A stretch of 64,000 nt of DNA, taken from positions 422,501 to 486,500 of the forward strand of contig NC_053418.1 in the NCBI RefSeq assembly GCF_016859285.1, given 5' to 3'. The translations under genes and the position numbers were made by a program. Of the stretch, positions 35,101 to 46,200 are shown in pieces. Source of the DNA: Xiphias gladius (lineage: Eukaryota > Chordata > Actinopteri > Istiophoriformes > Xiphiidae). A model generated the notes under the pieces. The model did not search any database. It was not told the DNA's origin and saw only the letters and a program-made list of their open reading frames with translations. Every line of letters starts with the position of its first letter. Positions within the stretch are counted from its first letter, which is position 1.

Positions 35101-38100
35101 TTGGCCCATCAGGCCGGTGTCGAAAGACTTACTGCTTTCACACATTTCCTCATCTTCATGATGCAGAAACCAAAGTCCTCTGGAGAATGTGGGCGTCGAT
35201 CCCACTACCTCTCGCATGCAAAGCGAGCTCTACCATTTGAGCTAATTCCCCTTGTGGGCAGCATTTGTCGTGTACCCTTTAACGCAGCCTCAGCCAAGCC
35301 ACTCAATGCCCCAGGGAAAATGATGCTTCATGCCGCGAGGCCGTCGGCATCCTGTCGGCATGTTTCCCCTGTCCCAAGACGGCACATCCTCGTGAGGTGA
35401 AAAGCAAAGTCCCCCGCTACCAGAAATGACAACGTAACTGTCACAACAATAACTTTCCAGAGCAGTATAGTTTTGCCTTTGGGTATCATAAACCTCAGAG
35501 CAGCGTTTTGGCACCTGATTAGCCCTCAAACTCATCCATAGCTCAAAGTGGTCTTCCTAGATCTCATTGAGTTGACATTTTTTGTTGAAATACCCCCTTA
35601 ATTGGCCCATCAGGCTGGTGTCGAAAGACTTACTGCTTTTACACATTTCCTCGTGTTCAAGATGCAGAAACCAAAGTCCTCTGGAGAATGTGGGCGTCGA
35701 TCCCACTACCTCTCGCATGCAAAGCGAGCTCTACCATTTGAGCTAATTCCCCTTGTGGGCAGCATTTGTCGTGTACCCTTTAACGCAGCCTCAGCCAAGC
35801 CACTCAATGCCCCAGGGAAAATGATGCTTCATGCCGCGAGGCCGTCGGCATCCTGTCAGCATGTTTCCCCTGTCCCAAGACGGCACATCCTCGTGAGGTG
35901 AAAAGCAAAGTGCCCCACTACCAGAAATGACAACGTAACTGTCGCAACAATAACTTTCCAGACCAGTATAGTTTTGCTTTTGGGTATCATAAACCTCAGA
36001 GCAGCGTTTTGGCACCTGATTAGCCCTCAAACTCATCCATAGCTCAAAGTGGTCTTCCTAGATCTCATTGTCTCACTGAGTTGACATTTTTTGTTGAAAT
36101 ACCCCCTTAATTGGCCCATCAGGCTGGCGTAGAAGACTTACTGCTTTCACATTTCCTCATCTTCATGATGCAGAAACCAAAGTCCTCTGGAGAATGTGGG
36201 CGTCGATCCCACTACCTCTCGCATGCAAAGCGAGCTCTACCATTTGAGCTAATTCCCCTTGTGGGCAGCATTTGTCGTGTACCCTTTAACGCAGCCTCAG
36301 CCAAGCCACTCAATGCCCCAGGGAAAATGATGCTTCATGCCGCGAGGCCGTCGGCATCCTGTCGGCATGTTTCCCCTGTCCCAAGACGGCACATCCTCGT
36401 GAGGTGAAAAGCAAAGTCCCCCGCTACCAGAAATGACAACGTAACTGTCACAACAATAACTTTCCAGAGCAGTATAGTTTTGCCTTTGGGTATCATAAAC
36501 CTCAGAGCAGCGTTTTGGCACCTGATTAGCCCTCAAACTCATCCATAGCTCAAAGTGGTCTTCCTAGATCTCATTGTCTCACTGAGTTGACATTTTTTGT
36601 TGAAATACCCCCTTAATTGGCCCATCAGGCTGGCGTAGAAGACTTACTGCTTTTACACATTTCCTCATGTTCATGATGCAGAAACCAAGGTCCTCTGGAG
36701 AATGTGGGCGTCGATCCCACTACCTCTCGCATGCAAAGCGAGCGCTCTACCATTTGAGCTAATTCCCCTTGTGGGCAACATTTGTCGTGTACCGTTTGAC
36801 GCAGCCTCAGCCAAGCCACTCAATGCCCCAGGGAAAATGATGCTTCATGCCGCGGGGCCGTCGGCATCCTGTCGGCATGTTTCCCCTGTCCCAAGACGGC
36901 ACATCCTCGTGAGGTGAAAAGCAAAGTGCCCCGCTACCAGAAATGACAACGTAACTGTCGCAACAATAACTTTCCAGAGCAGTATAGTTTTGCTTTTGGG
37001 TATCATAAACCTCAGAGCAGCGTTTTGGCACCTGATTAGCCCTCAAACTCATCCATAGCTCAAAGTGGTCTTCCTAGATCTCATTGAGTTGACATTTTTT
37101 GTTGAAATACCCCCTTAATTGGCCCATCAGGCTGGTGTCGAAAGACTTACTGCTTTTACACATTTCCTCATGTTCAAGATGCAGAAACCAAGGTCCTCTG
37201 GAGAATGTGGGCGTCGATCCCACTACCTCTCGCATGCAAAGCGAGCGCTCTACCATTTGAGCTAATTCCCCTTGTGGGCAACATTTGTCGTGTACCCTTT
37301 AACGCAGCCTCAGCCAAGCCACTCAATGCCCCAGGGAAAATGATGCTTCATGCCGCGGGGCCGTCGGCATCCTGTCAGCATGTTTCCCCTGTCCCAAGAC
37401 GGCACATCCTCGTGAGGTGAAAAGCAAAGTCCCCCGCTACCAGAAATGACAACGTAACTGTCACAACAATAACTTTCCAGAGCAGTATAGTTTTGCCTTT
37501 GGGTATCATAAACCTCAGAGCAGCGTTTTGGCACCTGATTAGCCCTCAAACTCATCCATAGCTCAGAGTGGACTTTCTAGATCTCATTGTCTCACTGAGT
37601 TGACATTTTTTGTTGAAATACCCCCTTAATTGGCCCATCAGGCTGGTGTCGAAAGACTTACTGCTTTTACACATTTCCTCGTGTTCAAGATGCAGAAACC
37701 AAGGTCCTCTGGAGAATGTGGGCGTCGATCCCCCACTACCTCTCTCGCATGCAAACTCTACCATTTGAGCTAATTCCCCTTGTGGGCAACATTTGTCGTG
37801 TACCGTTTAACACAGCCTCAGCCAAGCCACTCAATGCCCCAGGGAAAATGATGCTTCATGCCGCGGGGCCGTCGGCATCCTGTCGGCATGTTTCCCCTGT
37901 CCCAAGACGGCACATCCTCGTGAGGTGAAAAGCAAAGTGCCCCGCTACCAGAAATGACAACGTAACTGTCACAACAATAACTTTCCAGAGCAGTATAGTT
38001 TTGCTTTTGGGTATCATAAACCTCAGAGCAGCGTTTTGGTGCCTGATAAGCCCTCAAACTCATCCATAGCTCAAAGTGGACTTCCTAGATCTCATTTCAT

Positions 38101-40092
38101 TGTCTCACTGAGTTGACATTTTTGGTTGAAACACCCCCTTAATTGGCCCATCTGAATAGCCCTCTACCATTTGAGCTAATTCCCCCGTAGAAGATACCTG
38201 TAGTGTCGTTCATGAGCGTTTGTTTTGGTGACCGGCCGAATGGTGCGACGCTTTAAATTTTGCTGCCGTGGGAAATATTGTGGGACATCATTATCTCCTT
38301 TCCTTTTATTAAGGAGACTCCAGTGTATCCTATGCTAAAAGAGATCAGATAAGGAACATTGAAGCTCCTTGGCTTAGCATTTAGAGATTTCGACCAGCTC
38401 TTATGATGGCTCCCACTTAGATACTTCCGGGTCATTTCACTCAGTTAGGTACCTTCCTAAGCAAAAAGTGAGTATTTGACCACGGCCAGTATTTCTGATA
38501 GTGAAACTGATCTTCTTTTGGATAATGGACTCAGTTAGTTTGTTGACATATAAACACAACAGACTTCACTCCGACAAGGATAGGATTCGAACCCACGCGT
38601 GCAGGGCACAATGGATTAGCAGTCTATTGCCTTAATCACTCGGCCACCTCGTCCACTTTCTAGCAAAGCTTGGCCCTTAAGCCTCGAAAATATAGAAAAG
38701 TTTATGCAGACAAATAGGAATTTGGAAGGAACCTTCCGATTTACAGCAATTTACATTTCATGCTTGTCAAATTAAAGCCATTTAAACTGGACACTTTGAT
38801 GAGAACTCACTGGGGAATTAGCTCAAATGGTAGAGCGTTCTCCAGAGGACTTAATTTTCCTCTGTTCTGTGGTTGATGAGAGGAGATAATTTGTGAAGAA
38901 CAAGGTATAACTTCCTACTGGCACATTAATGAATACCAAATCGAAAAGACCTTTTCGCCACCCTTAAAACAAGAGAAATGTCACTTGTTGAGCTTTCAAA
39001 ACACTGGCTTAATTTCAGGAACATTTGTTTTGGGGAACCGCTCACTACCTCTCGCAAGTGCGCGCTCTACCATTTGAGCCAATTCCCCTGTGAGTGCCAG
39101 ATCTAGACATTGTTTTCGTTGACCCGTATTTACATGTGTTGGTCGAGGATCAGCTTAAGATGACCGTAAAAGTGTTATAGATGGGTTCATTTATGTTTGT
39201 GTTGTCATGTGTGTGTTAATTTAACAGGAGCCTTTGACACTTGAAAGCCTCTGGAGGCTCTGGCATTATATCACATTGTAGCATGCTGGCTTAGCAAGCA
39301 CGAGGTAGTGGAATCAGAGCCCGGTTTCCCTAGTATTTCTCACATTTTTTTTACAAATTATGTCAGAGCTATGTTTTTTATATGACCATTAAACACACAG
39401 ACACCTATACATTCACAGTTTTTCAAATCTATCTTAAAATACTAGTCAAGGACCCATATGAACATTGAAAAAGGTTCATCATTCTGCAATCATTTCTCCT
39501 GTTCATACTACTCATAATATACTTTTAGTGTCAGGGACAGAGGACAAAATCCATTCATCATTTTGTGCAGAAATACATTCCAGTGTTTGTCTGAAGTTAA
39601 TATGAGTCTTCAGCCGTCTGAGTTAATCCATCAACCTGATATCTTCCTGAAGAAACCGACTTTTTTAGTATAAAATTATCTCTTTGTATTTTCCTGTTGA
39701 ACTGCAGTGGAGGGATAGAAACGAAGAGAAGTGATTCATGTTTCCATGTGTTTGAGAATTATCACCCCCTTGTGTCTGAGCTGAATGGATACAAGATGTT
39801 AATATGTGTATAGTTAAAAAGGAAGTCATAGAATTTCGAAAGTGGTAAAATGGTTTGGTATTTCATCCTGTGGCTGATCTGCAGCAGAGTCTTTGGTGTG
39901 TTTGGTGTCACATTTTATGAAGATGTAGACTCCGAGTCAAGGTCAATGTTCTGATTGTTGTTTTATTATGTCTGTGACGTTTGTTTGTGTGTAGTCGAGC
40001 CTGAACTCCTGCCGTTGACCCATCAAACAGAGCAGCAGCCGGAAGCAGAACTCACAATGGCCGAGGCAACCAAAACACACAGACAGGTAAGA

Positions 40093-40130
<38 letters not shown>

Positions 40131-40182
40131 TACACATTACTGAAACACAAACACATACCCTAATATATATGTAATACACACG

Positions 40183-40240
<58 letters not shown>

Positions 40241-43200
40241 GGTAAATCTAAATATATATATACACAGTCATTTATATTTTCTTAACTTTTTCTTTATTCT
40301 CGGTGTGTCTTTGTTTAATTTGTGCATGAATGTGTTTCTTTGTGTTTTTCCAGCAGAAGGCGCTGTGTCGTCTCCTCAGTAAACTGTCCGTCCTGGAGAA
40401 TCTGAGAGACAATGCTGATGAGACACAAAGACAGATGGACAGACAGACAGAGGACAGCAGGAAAACAGAGAGAGAGACAGAAGAACTGGAGACACAACTG
40501 CTGACGTTGAGCACTTCAGACCCACATCATGTGCGTTTCATAGTAAGAGCGTTTACATGCACTGTGCTAAGCAGGATATTGTAATTCTGTGCTTATTTAT
40601 TTATTGTTTATTTAACAGGGATGATGCACAATACATTTATTGTACTAGACACAGCTAAAAGATTCATTTCCATCTGTGGTGTCTGGGCACAAATGCTGTG
40701 CAAGTTGCCAAAGTAAAAGACAGAAGGACAGATCACACAACACAAACATGTCTGAATTTTACAGTCAAACATTAAGTGGTTGAAACATGCTTAAACTTCT
40801 ACAGGTTACTTTGTGCTTGTGTCACTTTTGTCAGACTTAGGATGGAATTGTTTATTTTTAAATACAATGAAGCATAACTCCGTGTTACGATCTCGTCTTT
40901 CATCTGTACTAGAAAAGAAGTCGTTTGTATGACTTGCTTTCAAGCCACATTAAAAGTCTAAAATGTTGATAGTTATTCTGAACGTCCACACTCAAAGGTG
41001 GAATGAAAAGCTGGGCGTCATAGAGAGAGATATCACAGATATCATTTCAAAACGGGGATAACGGCGTGCATTTTCAGACACCCTCCAGATAGACATTCAT
41101 AGTGTTGAACTCAGATATTCATGTGAAGTGGGTTTCTGAAGCTATCTGATGGTCCCTCATGCAGTTCTGATGCAGTATACTGGCCCTTTTACTTTCCCTG
41201 TCTGCAGCCTTTTGTCTTGCTCACATGTACCAAGACTTGGCCAGAGCTAAGCATAAGGCTGGACTGTGTCTGGGCAGTGGGTGAAATTGTGGGCAGTTAG
41301 TTACAGGGATAGTCGGTGGTCTGGTCATGTTATTGAATTTTCCGTAGTGGTCTTAGTACTATTTCTTGTTAAAGTGCACTGAAGTAGCGAATCACATGAC
41401 ACGGTTAAGCTTTGATTGAGTTAAAAGAAGAGGTTATAGATGCACTTGCAAGCACAAAACTTTACACACACATCTTGAGATGTCTGATTTGAAAAATGAC
41501 TTATTTTAATTGTAATTATAGCTATTTTAATGATATGTCAACTCCCCCTGCTCTCTTATGTTTTTCTATCTGCAGATTTCTCTCAGACTCGCTCTGTACT
41601 GAGTGTTTTGTCAGAGTGATTTTTATTCGGGGTGTTACACCTTTGTCCTCTCCCTCATGCCTCTCAGCGCAAGGAGAGGTGCAGTCTGGAGAGGAACATT
41701 GGGGATCCGCCGTAAACGCCCCCGGTTACGTAATACGTCGAAAATGTTCACACCCAATCATTTTGAAAGAGTTTTTGGGGACCCCTGTAAAAACCCCTCC
41801 TCCTCAGCCTGTGCTTTGAGGAATGTCAGAATTAATATGAGTCGCTGGTGTTGATTCATTCAGACAAACATATTCTTCTTGCTGCAGCCAGGTTTCAGTG
41901 ATACAGATTAAATCAATGTCATGATCAGTTATCAAATCATCGACTAATAGTGATTTAGATGAATGCGATCGAGTAAATTATTTACCTACAAAAAAATTAC
42001 ATTTGATGTCATATTTAGTCCGTTATTTTTAGACTGAAACCATCATATATAAAAAGAGGCTCTGGAACAGCCTCCATTTTGAGCAGTGATATTCAACCCT
42101 GGAGTCTGTGTTTTTAGTGGATTTTCAGTGAAGTGCTTTAAATCAGGAACAGGCAGGTACAGATTTACAGTTCATTTGCACCCCTTCACTTTTGTCTCAA
42201 GGGTACATTAAACAACACACCCCCACCGAATGTGTGACTGTGGCCTTGGTTTTTGGTTCTGGTTCTCTCCCCTAAGCACAGACTGCAGGGTAGAATGTCA
42301 CTGCTCTACACCAGAGAGTAAAGGGTCAAAAGCTCCTCTGGAGAATGCGGGCATCGATCCCGCTACCTCTCGCATGCTAAGCGAGCGCTCTACCATTTGA
42401 GCTAATTCCCCTGTACCATGACTTCCACTACTGAAAGATCAAGGAGCTCCATAATCTGTATATACATTATGAATCTTGGGGGATATAGTTTAATGTTATC
42501 TCTGTCTATGGTTTTAGGTTATGAGTCTTTATTTCCTTTGTTTTCAGTGTTAATTGATTATGATTATGATGTTTTTATGAATGAATAAGTTGAAACTTAA
42601 AGTATCAGTCATAATTTAAAAAATAGATAATTATATATCATTATATCATTAAGAAAGTTGCCATTATGCATGATCAGTACGTTTACTATTGACATTTTAA
42701 ATATATTATAATACTACTTAATACTTGTACTCTTTTACTGAAGTATGATTTTGGATTTAGGATTTTTGTTTGTAATTGAGGATATTTTACACTGCAGTGT
42801 TTTAACTTTTCCTTAATTTGTGTCATTGATTACAAGAGCAGAGATGACAGAGACAGTGGAGAGAGTAAAGGGTTAAAAGCTCCTCTGGAGAATGCGGGCA
42901 TCGATCCCGCTACCTCTCGCATGCTAAGCGAGCGCTCTACCATTTGAGCTAATTCCCCTGCGTTAGTCACTCATTGTTCTGATTTTCGCTCCTCCCCCTT
43001 CATGTTCTTCACAGTACAAGGAACAGTATGCAGCTCAGAAATGTGCACGAAGCAGCAGCAAGCAAGTTTTGTCCTTAAACCCTTTCAGGGGTCAAATTGT
43101 TCTGCTGGCAGTCAGTCTCCCCAGAGTTGCTTCTCCAGCTTTACAGGAATAAAACCCTGAATTTTGGAGTGAAATGTTGTGGCAAAGCTTCAGAAAGAAG

Positions 43201-46200
43201 TAAAATGTGTAATACCTCAAATACCTCTGTGGTAAATCTGTGTGTCCATGTTCAGAATATGAGCAGAAACAGGTTGTCATCTCTTTAAGAAGCGCTGACC
43301 CCCTCCCCCCAGGACACCCCCTCCCCTCTTTCTGTATGGCGGGGCTTTCACAGCTTTACTTCACTCCAATTGGATAGAGGACGGCCCGTCACTCTGCAGT
43401 GGACACTCCTGTTGGCTGGGAGAAAGATTTCCTGTGTTGATTCAAAGACAGGGAGAGGGCAGGAGAGGAAGAGAAGTTTGTACCGGAGAGAAAAGGCAGC
43501 TGAGGGAAAACAAATTGGAAACATGTTTAGGACAGAGAGATAAAGAAGTGAATGTTTGTTAGAGCAGAGAGGAGGAGGTGAGATGTTGTATTTTTACTCT
43601 GAACTGGTAGAAGAGAGGAGGAGGGAAGACACGCACGATGTTACCCAGCAGCCCCTGGTGGTCTCTGGGGTCGAGGACGGAGAATCTGAAACTGACTGTT
43701 AGACTCTCCTGACTGCTGTGAGTACAACAAATACTGTCTGTGTCTAAATTACAGTGATTCTAAGAAGGTTTTTATGTTTGTAGTGTGTTGGCATTTAAAA
43801 AGTCAAAACATGAAGTAGACTGAAGTACTCAGAGATGTCAGTATGGAAGGCAAGGCAAGATTATTTGTACAGCACCAAGCAACAAGGCAGTTTACAAAAG
43901 ACAAAAAAAAACAGTAAGACAAGAAACACAAGACAATGAAAAGACACATTTGAATAACATCGAAAGAGTACAGTTCCCAAGAGGTGGAGCTTCTACCACC
44001 AGGGTGTGAGCAGGTGTAACTAAAATTAACAGGAGCAACTGCAACAGGCTGCATGCACAAAGTATAGAACAGTGGAGAGCTGTGTCCACAGTCAGACACC
44101 ACAACAACATGAGAACAGGTAAATCTCTTTTCATTTAAACAACAAAACTGCATCGTAGCAGCCACTGGTAAAGAGTGAGACAGCCGGCTGATAACATCTG
44201 GATTTTATGACAAAATAAACATAAACTCAGGTTAATGACGACAGCTCTGCTGTGAGATTCAATATATTGACGTTTCTGTTGCCTCTAACTTTCTCTGTGA
44301 TCGATCACAGAGAAAGTTAGAGGCAACAGAAAGTTGTTTTCCTAACCTTTCTGCCACACAGTCCCCGTCTTAGAGTCTCAGGCTGAGTGAGGGGGAGGGG
44401 GAGTAGGAGTCGACCGTGCTGTGGAGGGTCAGAGGGTCTCACAGCAAAGGGGAATTAGCTCAAATGGTAGAGCGCTCGCTTAGCATGCGAGAGGTAGCGG
44501 GATCGATGCCCGCATTCTCCAGAGCAGCTTTTGACCCTTACAGAGTTTGGTGTTCAGATCCTTTGCTTAAGTCAAGTACTTGAGTTTTTGAGAATTCATG
44601 TACTAACAATTTTGCAGAAATTATAAAATAAAAAATAAAAAAAAACATTAAAAGGAGTAAAAAAGATTGTGTTGGTAAGATTAAGAAACTTCAAAAGAGG
44701 GTTCTGCCCTGGTGAGTAGCAGTTTGTACTTGTTACTTGTTGTTAACTATTTTATCTACTGATGCACAGTTTAACCTGAAACATTGCATCCAAACATTTC
44801 TGAAAATTAACTACCCCATCATTGTACATTGCAATATTTGGAGTTCCCCCTCGAGGGGTTAATATGAACAGATGTCGAGCTGATGTGGTAGCTTTTTGTT
44901 CACTTCTTACCATAAGGCTCGTTTTATCTAAATGGAGAGACTCTTTATCTCCAACATATGGACGCTGGATTAGAGACATTATCATGCACAATTTGAGAAG
45001 ATCCGCTCTTCTGCACAGGAATCTACAAAGAGATTCACAGACGACTGGCAACTGTTTCCATGTTTTGTAGAAAGTATGGAAGCTGGGAAGATTGACTGAA
45101 TGTACACTGTACCTCCGTGTCTTATTTATTCATCAGCATGGAACGAGTGCATTCCCACAATGCAACTGGATAGCGTCTCCTCATTAGAGCTTGGCTGTCT
45201 GGTAAACAGCCTGTAACACACACTGTATGTTAGACATTTGCCGTCTGAGGAGGACTAACGGAACGTGTGCAAAATCGAACCATTATTTGGATGTTAAAAT
45301 GACAAGTAACGAATAGGAAAGCGGTTTTTGCTGTGCCCGTTCTGATTCGCTGTCGTCTCCCTCTCAGGCCCATTTGTCCGCTCTGTTGTCCAGTAGCCGA
45401 CAGATGTTGGACAGGATGAGCAGGAGGCAGAGTGAGCTGGAGGGTCGCCTCGACGACATGCTGTCACGCATCGCCATGGAGACGCAGGAGATCAAAGAGC
45501 TGGAGCAACAGCTGACCGATGGTGAGGAGACTGCCAGCCAATCATGGAGCCTCTGTCAGACTGGAGCCCTTTGATTGGCTGTCGAATGTGGTTCAGGTCT
45601 GATCAGAATCGATCTCCGGCGTTCAGATTTCCGTCTCACCAGATCAAGGCGGCAGGTTTTAGAGCCAGGTGCTGCAGGGCATGATGGGAAACACCCTGCT
45701 GTCACCTGATCTAAGAGCTGATCGGTTCGGATGTTTTATAGAAAGGTTTAATTTTTGGTGGAACTGGAGAGATTTGGATGTCATCAGTCCGATTATTTTC
45801 TACGAAGGTTCGTTCTGTTCACGGAATAACGAGAACGTTCAGATTACAGAACATGGTTCTGACAGACTGTAGCCTGTTGTCTACGATATAGGTATTACTG
45901 ATTCATCATCATGGGGCGATGCTAAAACTGTCGATTCTTAAAGTAACATCGGATGCCTGAGCCCTGACAGTCTGAATATCGGGCAGATCGATCATGAAAA
46001 CCGTCTTCCTGTTTCGAGCGTATTGATCATCGATTGATGATTCTAACGTCTTCAGTCTGAGAGGGATGGGTCCGATCAGCCGAGTCACACACGGCAGCAG
46101 AGCGATGCGATGGCTGCCCGACACAAATCCACACGTTGATGTAAAGTAATGTAGTGATGTGGAGTTTGAACCATGACCACAGACCGGCTGTGGAGCAAGT

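Larger units (their letters stand above)
29707..38187 (-). repeat. Tandem array of tRNA-Ala units inside a CNTRL intron (about 8.5 kb)
   Basis: Two related unit types alternate. B units (about 500-510 bp) each carry a tRNA-Ala(UGC) on the minus strand. A units (about 580 bp) carry a tRNA-Ala relic lacking its D arm. Reading along the + strand the order is A B B A B A B B A B B B B B B B, with tRNA spacings of 495, 1090, 1088, 511, 1092, 510, 501, 506, 508, 503 and 511. A and B share flanks such as aactttccagag and atcataaacctcagagca, so one is an old diverged copy of the other. The array ends at 38161-38187 in a truncated tRNA. Seven of the 12 B tRNAs are intact. Confidence 0.95.
38161..38653 (-). 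repeat. tRNA Ser-Ala cassette, copy 1 (inverted relative to 50849-51393)
   Basis: Between the tRNA-Ser and the truncated tRNA-Ala, this segment is the reverse complement of 50931-51320. Both share gagatttcgaccagctcttatgatgg-type sequence (here quoted in part) and the aaggagactccagtgtatcc and gcgacgctttaaat stretches. It shows an old inverted duplication of a two-tRNA block. Confidence 0.88.
42339..42958 (-). repeat. Two-tRNA block, direct repeat copy 1
   Basis: The DNA between the two genes (gtaccatgacttccactact, ggggatatagtttaatg and so on) is nearly identical to 52529-52994. The block is a direct duplication about 10.1 kb apart. Confidence 0.92.
40531..45367 (+). other. CNTRL intron with LINE remnants and three tRNA-Ala genes
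   Basis: It contains an endonuclease-domain LINE fragment (41560-41960, minus), a LINE-tail-like stretch at 43846-43970 (aggcaaggcaagattatttgt), a 60 bp palindrome (44273-44332), and tRNA-Ala genes at 42339, 42886 and 44449. 40600-40700 looks like a further repeat tail. No missing exon is needed: phase and protein sequence join cleanly across it. Confidence 0.65.

Noticed and set aside
29707..38187. CRISPR-like or rDNA-like array
   Set aside because: Units are about 500 bp with no short spacers and no rRNA similarity; they contain tRNA-Ala genes.
39270..39330. Possible additional tRNA (gcatgctggcttagcaagcacgag)
   Set aside because: No consistent acceptor or D arm could be drawn around the putative anticodon arm.
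27895..39994. Missing CNTRL exon within the 12 kb intron
   Set aside because: The human protein has more residues here, but no + strand segment with splice sites and coiled-coil character was found, and the flanking exons join in phase.
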